DNA from: Flagellimonas sediminis | GTDB lineage: Bacteria; Bacteroidota; Bacteroidia; Flavobacteriales; Flavobacteriaceae | Reading direction: 5' to 3' | Assembly (NCBI RefSeq): GCF_010500845.1 | Contig: NZ_JAAAMI010000007.1 | Span: forward strand, 62,001-126,000 | DNA length: 64,000 nucleotides | Shown here: piece after piece, positions 42,207 through 51,300 of the stretch | Layout: every line of letters begins with the position of its first letter | Position numbering within the stretch: position 1 is the stretch's first letter | The notes under the pieces: generated by a model | Seen by the model: the letters and a program-made list of their open reading frames with translations, nothing else | What the model was told of the DNA's origin: nothing | The model's database searches: none | Made by a program: the position numbers and the translations under genes

Positions 42207-42632
42207 ATGAAGACAATTTTTGAAGCAAAGGCAACCAATACAGGAGGACGATCCGGACATGTAGAAAGTGAGGATGGCGTATTGGATTTTGATATTTCCA
42301 TGCCAAATTCCAAAGGAAAACCCGATCCAAAGTCCACTAATCCCGAAGAATTGTTCGCGGCAGCATATTCCACCTGTTTTGCAGGGGCATTGCAAGCCGT
42401 CGCCAAAGAACAGGGCATTGACGATTTGGGCGACTTTAGTGTGACGGCCACCATAGAATTCAATAAAGAAGAAGAAGGTTTTTACCTTGAGGCGACATTG
42501 GATGCCTATTTGCCCAATGTAGGTCAAGAGACCGGAGAGGATTTGATCAATGCTGCCCATGAAATCTGCCCCTATAGCAAAGCTACGCGTGACAATATTA
42601 CGGTCCATCTAAATTTATTGTTGGACGAATAA
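42207..42632 (+). CDS. Organic hydroperoxide resistance protein (Ohr/OsmC)
   Basis: This thiol peroxidase has 141 residues from ATG 42207. It matches the Ohr subgroup: TGGRSGHVESEDGVLDFD at the N terminus, the peroxidatic Cys in AYSTCFAGAL near residue 51 and the resolving Cys in HEICPYSKATR. The frame is open upstream to ATG 42183 and GTG 42177; family members start close to the K-T-I-F segment, so I prefer 42207, but 42183 is possible. A terminator follows at once. Confidence 0.88.
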   Translation: MKTIFEAKATNTGGRSGHVESEDGVLDFDISMPNSKGKPDPKSTNPEELFAAAYSTCFAGALQAVAKEQGIDDLGDFSVTATIEFNKEEEGFYLEATLDAYLPNVGQETGEDLINAAHEICPYSKATRDNITVHLNLLLDE

Positions 42633-42654
42633 GTTACATAACGTATTGATTCAT

Positions 42655-42688
42655 AATCCCGTTGAGGTAACTCTTCGGGATTTTTTTG
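42655..42688 (+). terminator. Rho-independent terminator after the Ohr gene
   Basis: AATCCCG and CGGGATT form a 7-bp stem with a 14-base loop followed by a T run, 23 bases after the stop. Confidence 0.8.
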
Positions 42689-42782
42689 TTAAAAGGGATG
42701 CAAAATCGCACTAATTTGCAACGAGGCCACTTTTGTCTCGTCCTTAAGATGAACAACTAATAAACCAAGCATAGAACCGAGC

Positions 42783-43319
42783 GTGTTCCATATTGAGCTA
42801 GTGGAGCGGTGCAAAGCGAACGATCGCCAGGCACAGCTTAAACTGTACCATCAGTATTGTGATGGTATGTTCGGTGTGGCCATGCGGTTCCTTAAAAATG
42901 CAGATGATGCAGAGGATGTGCTACAGGAATCATTTATCAAAGCCTTCCAACGTATCCATCAATTTAAGGGAGAGGTAACCTTTGGGGCTTGGTTAAAAAG
43001 GATAGTGGTGAACGGGAGCATCGATTTTTTAAAGTCGAAACACCAACAAATGGTGGAACTCAGTGAAAACCATCTACATGTAGCGGATGATGATGTTTGG
43101 ACAGTGGAGGAAGGAATTTCCTTGGAACAGGTTAAAACTGCCATTGAGGAATTGCCCCAAAAGTATAGATATGTGGTACAGCTGTTCTTGGTTGAAGGGT
43201 ATGACCACAGTGAGATTTCGGAAATTTTGAACATCTCGGAAACGGCTTCTCGCACGAGGTTGTTACGAGGAAAGGCACAATTACAGGAAAAATTAAAGGA
43301 TTTGGCTTATGGCACATGA
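42783..43319 (+). CDS. ECF RNA polymerase sigma factor
   Basis: The protein has 178 residues and only the two ECF domains. Sigma-2: LYHQYCDGMFGVAMRFLKNADDAEDVLQESFIKAFQRI (key part DAEDVLQESFIKAF). Sigma-4: LPQKYRYVVQLFLVEGYDHSEISEILNISETASRTRLLRGK, with a helix-turn-helix. It starts at GTG 42783, as no ATG lies between this and the in-frame stop at 42750. Its end overlaps the next gene by 11 bases, and that gene has the features of its regulator. The target genes are unknown; autoregulation is typical. Confidence 0.93.
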   Translation: MFHIELVERCKANDRQAQLKLYHQYCDGMFGVAMRFLKNADDAEDVLQESFIKAFQRIHQFKGEVTFGAWLKRIVVNGSIDFLKSKHQQMVELSENHLHVADDDVWTVEEGISLEQVKTAIEELPQKYRYVVQLFLVEGYDHSEISEILNISETASRTRLLRGKAQLQEKLKDLAYGT

Positions 43320-43911
43320 TCTAAGGGAATTATTTAAAAAAGAGAGAGAGGAAAAGCGCCACAACTTAAAAAAGGGGCACGAGGCACGGTTCTTGGCCAA
43401 ATTGGATGAACAATTGCCAACCACTCTTCCCATGAAGAAAGCGTTCACCTGGTGGTTGCAGGTTGCCGCTTCGGTAGTGGTAGTTCTTGGATTGTCGGTA
43501 TATATTTTCTTGGGTTTCAGTGATGGAATTGAACCGGATGAAAATATCACCGTGGTGGACAGGCAAGATTCGGATGGGGAGGAACAGACCATTTCCTTGG
43601 GTGATCTTTCCCCGGATTTGAAAAAAATAGAGACCTATTACACCACCAACATCAACCTACAGCTTTCCGATCTGGAAATAGACCCGGACAACAAAGAGCT
43701 TATGGACAGTTATATGGACCGCTTGGCAGAACTCGATGCCGAGTACCATAGGTTGAATGCCGAACTGAACGAATTTGGTCCCAATGACCAGACTATAGAG
43801 GCCCTGATCAAGAATCTACAGCTTAGGCTACAGTTATTGCAAAAATTAAAAACAAAGTTGAATCAATTAAAATCATCAAAAAATGAACAGGAAACGTCTA
43901 ATATTGTTTAG
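43309..43911 (+). CDS. Membrane anti-sigma candidate without zinc motif
   Basis: The protein has 200 residues: a charged cytosolic N terminus (MAHDLRELFKKEREEKRHNLKKGHEARF, about 45 residues), one membrane helix (WWLQVAASVVVVLGLSVYIFLGF), and a periplasmic helical part with a likely coiled coil (YMDRLAELDAEYHRLNAELNEF and KNLQLRLQLLQKLKTKLNQLK). Overlap with the ECF gene points to a membrane anti-sigma factor. The usual HxxxCxxC zinc motif is absent. The family resembles other flavobacterial sigma partners called hypothetical. It overlaps the next gene by 29 bases. Confidence 0.7.
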   Translation: MAHDLRELFKKEREEKRHNLKKGHEARFLAKLDEQLPTTLPMKKAFTWWLQVAASVVVVLGLSVYIFLGFSDGIEPDENITVVDRQDSDGEEQTISLGDLSPDLKKIETYYTTNINLQLSDLEIDPDNKELMDSYMDRLAELDAEYHRLNAELNEFGPNDQTIEALIKNLQLRLQLLQKLKTKLNQLKSSKNEQETSNIV

Positions 43912-45322
43912 TGGTTTACTCGCTGTGCTGGCAGGGTTCACCTGCCAAGCACAGGAGAAATCGAAGACCTACAAGGAAACCTATAACGTGGACAAGGACA
44001 CGGAACTCAACATCAACACCAGTTATGCCGATATTGAGTTTGTGACCTGGGACAAGGACCAAGTGGAAATTACGGCCATCGTGGAGTTGGATGGCGTGCC
44101 CGATGAGGATGCTAAATCCTATTTTGACCAAGATCTTGTAAAGATCATGGGCAATAGTAAGGAAATTGAAGTGAGCACCGAAGGTGCCGGACCTTATGCA
44201 TTTGATTTTAGAAGCATTGACATCAATATACCTGAAATTCCCTCCGTGGCCCATATCATGGAGAATATCGATATTCCCGAAATGCCCAAGATTGCGGTGC
44301 TTCCTGAACTGGCCATCATGCCCCCCCTGCCTCCTATCCCACATATGGATTTTGATTATGATGCCTATAGAAAGGATGGGGACAAGTATATGAAGGAGTG
44401 GAAGAAGAAGTTTGATAAAAACTTTGACGAGGATTATAAAAGGCACTTTGAGGAGTGGAGCAAAGAGATGAAAGAAATGGCCAAGGCTCGCGAGGAGCAA
44501 ATGGCAGAATTGAAAAAGCAGCGTGAGGAAATGAGGGTCGATCGTGAAAGAATGCGCCAAGAAATGCGGGAAGAACTGCAGACACAGCGCGAAGAGCTAA
44601 GAAACCAAAGGGAAGAAGCCAGGAGACAACAAATGGAAGAGGCCAGGGCCGTTCGTATTTCTCCCAACGTGTTCTACTTTTCATCTGATGGCAAGAACAA
44701 GGAATACAAGGTGAAGAAGCATATCATCATCAAAATGCCAAAATACCTTAAATTAAACTTGAACGTGAGGCACGGCGAGGTAAAACTCGCCGCCAATACC
44801 AGGAACATTAACGCAAGCTTGTCCTACGCAAGCTTGCTTGCCTCTACCATTGATGGCGACAAGACCGAAATCAGGGCGTCCTATACCCCAGTTGTGGTGC
44901 AACGTTGGAACTATGGTACCTTGAGAACCAATTATTCCGATGATGTAAGTCTAAAGGAAGTGAAGGAATTGAAATTGAACTCCGTATCGTCCAATGTGGT
45001 GATTGGCAATTTGACGAGTAAAGCATCCATGACCAATAACTTTGGCAACTTAAGCATCAATTCGGTTTCCGATGGATTCCATACGTTGGATATTTCTGTG
45101 GAAAACGGGGAATTGGATTGTAAATTACCGGCCACATCCTTTGTGATTTCCGTAAACGAAACCACCTCGGGGTCAGGTTTCAAGTATCCCCAAGCCTTGA
45201 AACTCCAATCTTCTAAAAGTCATGGTTCCAATCTTTATAAAGGGTACCATATTAACAATACTGAAGGTAAATCCATCAACATCAGATCCAAATACAGCGA
45301 GGTGGTTCTAAAGAATGAATAA
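43883..45322 (+). CDS. Secreted coiled-coil protein with DUF4097-like beta region
   Basis: The protein has 479 residues and a signal peptide (ending near CQAQ). Residues about 25-125 and 265-479 are beta-rich, with repeated short strands (NINTSYADIEF, KLNLNVRHGEVKLAANTRNINASL), as in DUF4097 adhesin-like solenoids. Between them are a proline-rich linker (MPPLPPIPHM) and a long charged coiled coil (about 165-255, EEQMAELKKQREEMRVDRER and repeats of QREE). It is the third gene of the sigma/anti-sigma operon, so it may be a regulated envelope protein or part of the signal path. Confidence 0.75.
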   Translation: MNRKRLILFSGLLAVLAGFTCQAQEKSKTYKETYNVDKDTELNINTSYADIEFVTWDKDQVEITAIVELDGVPDEDAKSYFDQDLVKIMGNSKEIEVSTEGAGPYAFDFRSIDINIPEIPSVAHIMENIDIPEMPKIAVLPELAIMPPLPPIPHMDFDYDAYRKDGDKYMKEWKKKFDKNFDEDYKRHFEEWSKEMKEMAKAREEQMAELKKQREEMRVDRERMRQEMREELQTQREELRNQREEARRQQMEEARAVRISPNVFYFSSDGKNKEYKVKKHIIIKMPKYLKLNLNVRHGEVKLAANTRNINASLSYASLLASTIDGDKTEIRASYTPVVVQRWNYGTLRTNYSDDVSLKEVKELKLNSVSSNVVIGNLTSKASMTNNFGNLSINSVSDGFHTLDISVENGELDCKLPATSFVISVNETTSGSGFKYPQALKLQSSKSHGSNLYKGYHINNTEGKSINIRSKYSEVVLKNE

Positions 45323-45431
45323 CACCTCCTATTCCCAAAGAGCCAACTACTTGCCGCAGGCCGATTCTCCTTCCCAGGCCAAAAATAATTCCTAAGGATT
45401 CAAGGTTCTTTACCCAAAAAATGGTCTCTTT

Positions 45432-46124
45432 TTAATGCACATCTTCCTTTAGGAAGGATTTGAAATTCTTTTTGAACCGGTTCAACCTAGGGATGGATAC
45501 ATTTTGGATGTAACTGTTGTTTGGGTGCAGTTTTTCATAGTCCTGATGGTAGTCCTCAGCTTTATAAAACTTGTCAAATTTTTTCACCTCGGTCACTATC
45601 GGGCTACCGTACACATGGTCGGCTTCCAATTTGGAAATGTAATCTTTAATGATTCTCTTTTGCTCCTCATTTTTATAAAAGGCAATGGAACGGTATTGGG
45701 CACCCCTGTCCGGCCCTTGTCGATTTAAGGTGGTGGGGTCGTGCGAACCGAAGAACACTTGCACTAATTGAGTGAACGAAAGCACTTTTGGGTCATAGTA
45801 CACTTCCACGGACTCTGCATGGTGCGTTTTTCCATAGGATACCTGCTCGTATGTCGGGTTTGTTTCAGTGCCACCGGAATAGCCGGAAATAACTTCCTTA
45901 ACGCCCTTTACACTCTCAAAGATGGCCTCCACACACCAAAAACATCCGCTGGCAAAATACGCCGTTTCATATTCCTGCAGTTCTGAAGGGGTCAGTTTGG
46001 GGGTTTCTTGGTTTTCGGTCGGCTGTTGATGGGCCATTTCTGGTTCGGCGGATTTCTCTTTGGGTCTACAACTGGTCGATACCAGAATCAGAAGGATGAA
46101 AAAGGGAATTCTCATAGTATTCAT
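45432..46124 (-). CDS. msrA: Lipoprotein peptide methionine sulfoxide reductase A
   Basis: The enzyme reduces methionine-S-sulfoxide in damaged proteins. It has 230 residues with a lipoprotein signal (lipobox LVSTSC) and a short P/E-rich linker, so it acts in the periplasm, anchored to membrane. The active site GCFWCVEAIFE near residue 60 is intact, with GYSGGTETNPTYEQVS and HAESVEVYYDP. ATG 46115 (three codons on) is an alternative start. It stands alone. Confidence 0.95.
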   Translation of the reverse strand: MNTMRIPFFILLILVSTSCRPKEKSAEPEMAHQQPTENQETPKLTPSELQEYETAYFASGCFWCVEAIFESVKGVKEVISGYSGGTETNPTYEQVSYGKTHHAESVEVYYDPKVLSFTQLVQVFFGSHDPTTLNRQGPDRGAQYRSIAFYKNEEQKRIIKDYISKLEADHVYGSPIVTEVKKFDKFYKAEDYHQDYEKLHPNNSYIQNVSIPRLNRFKKNFKSFLKEDVH

Positions 46125-46514
46125 GTCTTTCTTGCTTAGTTGTTTTAAGATACCAAGAATTACACGAACTGGTGTTAAAATTTTGAAAACCGACCCCTGT
46201 TCATTTCTAAGCTATGGTTTGCCGTTTAATACGTTAGTTTACATTTTTCCTACATATTGATGTTTAAAAATAATCCTTTTCCTACAAATATAATATTCAT
46301 TGTCAATCACTTAGAAATGTCCTTACATATTCATGATCGATGAAATGCACATGGCTTCGGTATGGTGTATTTGACCCCAAAAACGTTCGTCGTCGATAAA
46401 ATGCACTTTAACCAAGAAAAGTTTTTACACCGAAAATATGGATCGGTTAAGCGACACAAATCGGATCAGGGGTGGGTGCGAAGGTAATTTTACCTCGTAA
46501 TAAAAACCCAAATC
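46125..46514. promoter_or_regulatory. Long regulatory intergenic region upstream of the 78-residue gene
   Basis: This 390-base gap has no open frame I support. It holds a 14-base direct repeat, TCGATGAAATGCAC (46337-46350) and TCGATAAAATGCAC (46393-46406), 56 bases apart. GGTAATTTTACC (46483-46494) contains a -7-like TAATTTTA with no TTG at the right distance. That combination suggests an activator-dependent promoter for the downstream small genes. Confidence 0.45.
46337..46406 (+). repeat. Pair of 14-base direct repeats
   Basis: TCGATGAAATGCAC and TCGATAAAATGCAC differ at one base and are spaced 56 bases start to start. They are candidates for binding sites of a regulator. Confidence 0.5.
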
Positions 46515-46751
46515 ATGAAAACAATTTTAACCATCATCGCAGTAGTTTTTTTCGGAACAGTGGCCATGGCCAACGAAACTTCCAAAGAAGTTAAGGTAAA
46601 TACCATTACTGTGGGCGTTGAATTGAACATCGACCTTCATACCCCTGTTAAGAAAAACAGGGAAGTTGCCAGATTGTACAAATTCAAAAACTCCAGGGTT
46701 AAAAAAGAGCTTTCTTTTACTACAAAAAAGAATACCGCTAAATTGGCTTGA
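46515..46751 (+). CDS. Small exported basic protein
   Basis: The protein has 78 residues with a signal peptide (MKTILTIIAVVFFGTVAMA) and a short mature part. The C-terminal half is strongly basic (KKNREVARLYKFKNSRVKKELSF). I do not recognise it; similar short exported proteins occur in related genomes as hypotheticals. It follows a long regulatory gap and is followed after two bases by a 34-residue membrane protein, then by a terminator, so the two form a dedicated small operon. Confidence 0.65.
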   Translation: MKTILTIIAVVFFGTVAMANETSKEVKVNTITVGVELNIDLHTPVKKNREVARLYKFKNSRVKKELSFTTKKNTAKLA

Positions 46752-46753
46752 TC

Positions 46754-46858
46754 ATGATTGCAGGTTTGTTGGTTCCTTGTGCGTTGTTTTTGAGTTTGGC
46801 TTTCGTGATTGCTTCGATAGCTTTTTCGCTTAGGGAAAGAAAATTTCAAAGAATATAG
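46754..46858 (+). CDS. 34-residue single-helix membrane peptide
   Basis: The frame ATG 46754 to TAG 46856-46858 encodes 34 residues: a hydrophobic helix (IAGLLVPCALFLSLAFVIAS-type) ending in a basic tail RERKFQRI, so a membrane peptide with its C-terminus probably inside. It begins two bases after the stop of the 78-residue gene, and a strong terminator begins 25 bases after its stop, which supports it as a real part of the transcript. It could also be chance; no family known. Confidence 0.45.
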   Translation: MIAGLLVPCALFLSLAFVIASIAFSLRERKFQRI

Positions 46859-46883
46859 GGTGCAGTAGTATATTTCATAACTG

Positions 46884-46920
46884 AAGAAGGCCGGTCTTGA
46901 ACCGGCCTTCTTTATTTTTT
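46884..46920 (+). terminator. Strong rho-independent terminator
   Basis: AAGAAGGCCGGT and ACCGGCCTTCTT form a 12-bp stem with a 5-base loop and a T-rich tail. It closes the small-gene unit before the convergent histidine kinase gene. Confidence 0.9.
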
Positions 46921-46929
46921 GTGGTTAAA

Positions 46930-48156
46930 TTAATCCACCGAATTGAATTCTTCCACAATTTCTTCGAACTCAATGCGGTAATACGTTCCCTTTTTGTCGT
47001 AATCCCTGCTGATGGTGCCCCTTAGCTGTCTTGCCAAATTGTAAATTAATTTAAGTCCCAATGAATTGGAAGTTCTAGGGCTGATGTCTTCCGGATATCC
47101 GATTCCGTTATCGCCCAAATACATTGCAAAACGGTTGTCGCCAATTTTGTGCACCGAAACGTGGACTTCTCCATCATGTCCTTCTGTAATGCCATATTTG
47201 AGGGCATTGGTGATCGTTTCGTTGATAATCAGCCCCAAAGGTATAACTGTATCAATGCTTAGCTTATGGTCATCGATGTCCAGATCCACCTTAACGCTGT
47301 TATTGCTTCCCTTTACGGAACGGACCAGATAATCGCACAGTTCCTTCACATAGGGTTTAAGTTCTATTTTGGAAAGATAGTCGTCCCTTTTGTAAAGCAT
47401 TTCGTGTACCATGGCCATGGATACTACCCGGTTTTGACTACTTTTGATAATGTTGCTGATTTTTTCATCGGCAATGGCCCTGGATTGCAAACTCAAAAGA
47501 CTGGAAACAGTTTGAAGGTTGTTCTTAACCCGGTGATGCACCTCTTTGAGCAGGGTTTCCTTTTCTTCGATACGTTCCTGGATCTCGTTGCGCGATTTGT
47601 ACAGTTTGTGGTGTGCCCTCAACAGGTTTTTTCCAAATACGCCCCCAAGTAGATACACGGCAAAAACAGCACTCAAAAAGGCAAACCAATTCCGTGATTC
47701 CAAGGGTACTGTATTTCCGGATATCTTAAAGTCACCTGTATCATAAAGAAACAATATGGTAAGTACCGCCAGATTGATGATCAAATACAGTTGTCCGAAG
47801 ACCTTGGTGGTCACATAACCGGCAAACACCACAATGGCAAGAACAAATATAAAAGGACTTTGTATGCCACCACTATAAATGGTGATGACAATGGCCCCGA
47901 TCATGGATAGGATGGAAGTAAGGTTGTAGGTAAGTACCAGATTGTTATGTTGTTGGTACAATAAGGTATTGATCAGGTTGATAAAGGCATAAATCAGAAA
48001 AACATAAGGGATAACGCCCCTGATGTCCAATAAGAAAAAGCAGATCAATCCAAAAACGGCGGCAAAAATGGAAGAACTATAGTTAACCTTTAGTATCAAA
48101 TCAGTCTTATCTTGTAATCGATATTTATCCTCACCAGGAACTTTCATATGCTGCAC
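46930..48156 (-). CDS. Orphan sensor histidine kinase, HisKA_2 type
   Basis: The protein has 408 residues. The N-terminal part has about six helices with almost no extracellular loops (about 25-185), a linker coil, then the HisKA_2 dimerisation domain with the phospho-acceptor His in LLKEVHHRVKNNLQTVSSLL, and an HATPase domain with the N-box INETITNALKYG, G1 YLGDNGIGYPED and G2 NSLGLKLIYNLA. The lack of a periplasmic sensor suggests it senses the membrane or an internal signal. No response regulator is nearby. ATG three codons on is another start. Confidence 0.88.
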   Translation of the reverse strand: MQHMKVPGEDKYRLQDKTDLILKVNYSSSIFAAVFGLICFFLLDIRGVIPYVFLIYAFINLINTLLYQQHNNLVLTYNLTSILSMIGAIVITIYSGGIQSPFIFVLAIVVFAGYVTTKVFGQLYLIINLAVLTILFLYDTGDFKISGNTVPLESRNWFAFLSAVFAVYLLGGVFGKNLLRAHHKLYKSRNEIQERIEEKETLLKEVHHRVKNNLQTVSSLLSLQSRAIADEKISNIIKSSQNRVVSMAMVHEMLYKRDDYLSKIELKPYVKELCDYLVRSVKGSNNSVKVDLDIDDHKLSIDTVIPLGLIINETITNALKYGITEGHDGEVHVSVHKIGDNRFAMYLGDNGIGYPEDISPRTSNSLGLKLIYNLARQLRGTISRDYDKKGTYYRIEFEEIVEEFNSVD

Positions 48157-48253
48157 GAGATGTTGCCCTTTACTGCCAAAAGGTTGAAAATTGGGCCAGT
48201 AAAAGAAACTTAATGGGGTGTTTCAAGGTGTAAATCTAACTATGTTTTTGATA

Positions 48254-48286
48254 TAAAAAAAGTGGCAGCTATAAATAACTGCCACT
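48254..48286 (-). terminator. Terminator of secA
   Basis: On the minus strand AGTGGCAG and CTGCCACT form an 8-bp stem with a 10-base loop followed by seven Ts, 25 bases after the secA stop. Confidence 0.85.
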
Positions 48287-48311
48287 CTTGTTTTATTTGG
48301 ATGATGAGGGA

Positions 48312-51300
48312 CTATTCTTCCACCAATACCCAATCTCCTTTATCGAGCAGGGGCTCTGCCTGCTTAAACTTCATGGATTTACTCTCTCCCGACATGACAT
48401 TTTTAATGGTGACCTTGTCGTTACGCCCAATTTTCGGTTTTTCCCTAACAATGGTTTCGGTAACATGGGGTCTTTGCCCCTGTGTTTGACCGACCGCCCT
48501 GTTTTGGGCCGCAAGTTCATCACTATTAGGTATTTCCTCCTTGGAGGTCTGTAGATTTTCTTTGGGTTTGCGAACTGTTCTGGCTTCTTGGATCTGGTTG
48601 GTATTCTCTGAAGGCAGTTCCCCTTTAAATAAGAACGAAATCACTTCTTTGTTCACCTTGTCGATCATACTTTTGAAAAGTTCGAAGGCTTCGAACTTAT
48701 AGATCAACAGAGGATCTTTCTGTTCGTGCACTGCCAATTGAACGGATTGTTTCAACTCGTCCATTTTACGCAAATGCGTTTTCCACGAATCATCGATTAT
48801 GGCAAGGGTGATGTTCTTTTCAAAATCGGTGATCAATTGTTTACCGTCCGTTTTATAGGCCTTTTCCAAATTTGTCACCACGTTCAGGGTTTTGATCCCA
48901 TCGGTAAAGGGAACCACAATACGCTCAAACTTGTTGGAGTCGTCCTCATATACCTTTTTGATCACTTGGAAGGCCACGGTGGCACTGCGTTCCATCTTTT
49001 GTTGATAGTGTCCATAGGTAGCCTTGTACACCGTGCTGGCAATTTCCTGGAATCCCATTTTTTTGAATTCTTCTTCGGAAATTGGTGATGTGATCGAAAA
49101 ATATTTGATCAGCTCAAACTCAAAATTTTTGAAATCATCTGCCATTTTGTTGGTCTCCGCCACCACTTCACAGGTGTCGTAGATCATATTGGCGATGTCC
49201 ACCTTTAAGCGTTCTCCTTGGAGGGCATGTCTCCTTCTTTTGTAGACCACCTCCCTTTGGGCGTTCATCACATCATCATATTCCAACAAACGCTTACGGA
49301 TACCAAAGTTGTTCTCTTCAACCTTTTTCTGGGCACGCTCGATGGATTTGGTCATCATGGAGTGTTGGATCACTTCTCCTTCTTCCAGTCCCATGCGGTC
49401 CATCATCTTGGCTACTCGGTCCGATCCGAACAATCGCATCAAGTTGTCTTCCAAAGAAACGTAGAATTGGGAACTTCCCGGGTCTCCCTGTCTACCGGAA
49501 CGACCCCTCAACTGCCTATCCACGCGTCTGGAATCATGGCGTTCGGTACCAATAATGGCCAATCCACCTGCTTTTTTCACATCAGGGCTCAATTTAATAT
49601 CGGTACCCCTACCGGCCATGTTGGTGGCAATAGTGACCACACCAGACTTACCGGCCTCGGCCACAATGTCCGCTTCTTTTTTATGGAGCTTGGCGTTCAA
49701 AACGTTGTGCGGGATCTTACGTACGCTCAACAATTTGGACAACAATTCCGAAATTTCTACCGAAGTGGTGCCAATTAGTACTGGTCGGCCGGCGGTGGCA
49801 AGTTGGGTCACTTCTTCAATAATGGCATTGTATTTTTCGCGCTTGGTCTTGTAGATCAGGTCATGCCTGTCATGTCTTGAAATTGGTCTGTTGGTAGGGA
49901 TTTCCATTACGTCCAACTTGTAGATTTCCCAGAACTCCCCAGCTTCGGTAACGGCGGTACCCGTCATTCCCGATAGCTTGTTGTACATTCTAAAATAGTT
50001 CTGAAGGGTGATGGTGGCAAAGGTTTGGGTCATGGCCTCGATCTTCACGCTCTCCTTGGCCTCAATGGCTTGATGGAGACCGTCGGAATATCTTCTACCA
50101 TCCATGATACGACCTGTTTGCTCGTCCACGATCAACACTTTGTTGTCGATCACCACATATTCCACATCTTTTTCAAAGAGGGTATAGGCCTTTAGCAACT
50201 GGGTAAGGGTGTGGATCCTTTCGCTTTTGATAGCAAAATCCTTGAAGAGGTCTTCCTTGAGTTCGGCCTCTTCTTCAATTTCCAGATTTTGGTTTTCGAT
50301 CTTGACAATTTCGCTACCAATATCGGGCAGTACGAAAAAGTCCTTGTCCTGATCTCCGGAGATGTATTCAACTCCCTTATCGGTCAGTTCTATCTGGTTG
50401 TTTTTTTCATCGATCACGAACAACAGTTCCTCATCCACTTTGGGCATTTCCCTGTTGTTGTCCTGCATGTAGTAATTCTCGGTCTTTTGCAGCAATTGCT
50501 TCACACCTTCTTCACTCAAGAATTTGATGAGTGCTTTATTCTTTGGAAGGCCACGGTGTACACGTAGCAATTGGAAACCACCTTCTTTGGTGTCCCCTTC
50601 CTTGATCAACCGTTTGGCTTCTGCCAAAACTCCGGTCAAATATTGTCTTTGTTTTTGAACGATATCGGAAACCTTAGGTTTGAGTTCGTTGAACTCATGT
50701 CGATCTCCTTCTGGAACGGGCCCAGAAATGATCAACGGGGTACGGGCATCATCGATCAATACGGAATCCACCTCATCCACAATGGCATAGTGGTGCGGAC
50801 GTTGTACCAAATCATCAGGTGTGTGCGCCATGTTGTCACGTAGGTAGTCAAAACCAAACTCATTGTTGGTTCCATAAGTGATATCGGCATTATAGGCGGC
50901 CCTTCTACCATCGGAATTGGGCCTGTGCTTGTCTATACAATCCACGGAAAGACCATGGAACTCGAACAATGGGCCCATCCAGGCACTATCCCTTTTGGCA
51001 AGGTAGTCGTTCACGGTTACCAAGTGCGCTCCTTTTCCTGCCAGGGCGTTAAGATAGAGTGGGAGGGTGGCCACAAGGGTCTTACCTTCACCCGTCTGCA
51101 TTTCTGCAATTTTACCTTGGTGCAGCGCAATACCCCCAATCAACTGTACATCGTAATGGATCATGTCCCAAGTAACTTCTTTACCGGCGGCATCCCATGA
51201 GTTTTGCCAAATGGCCTTGTCACCTTCAAGGCTAACATAATCCTTGTCACCGGACAGTTTTCTATCGAACTCGGTTGCGGTGACCGTCAAGGTTTCGTTG

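Noticed and set aside
43916..44560. 214-residue minus-strand frame with many hydrophobic residues
   Set aside because: It is the antisense of the charged coiled-coil region of the secreted protein; such sequence often gives long open antisense frames.
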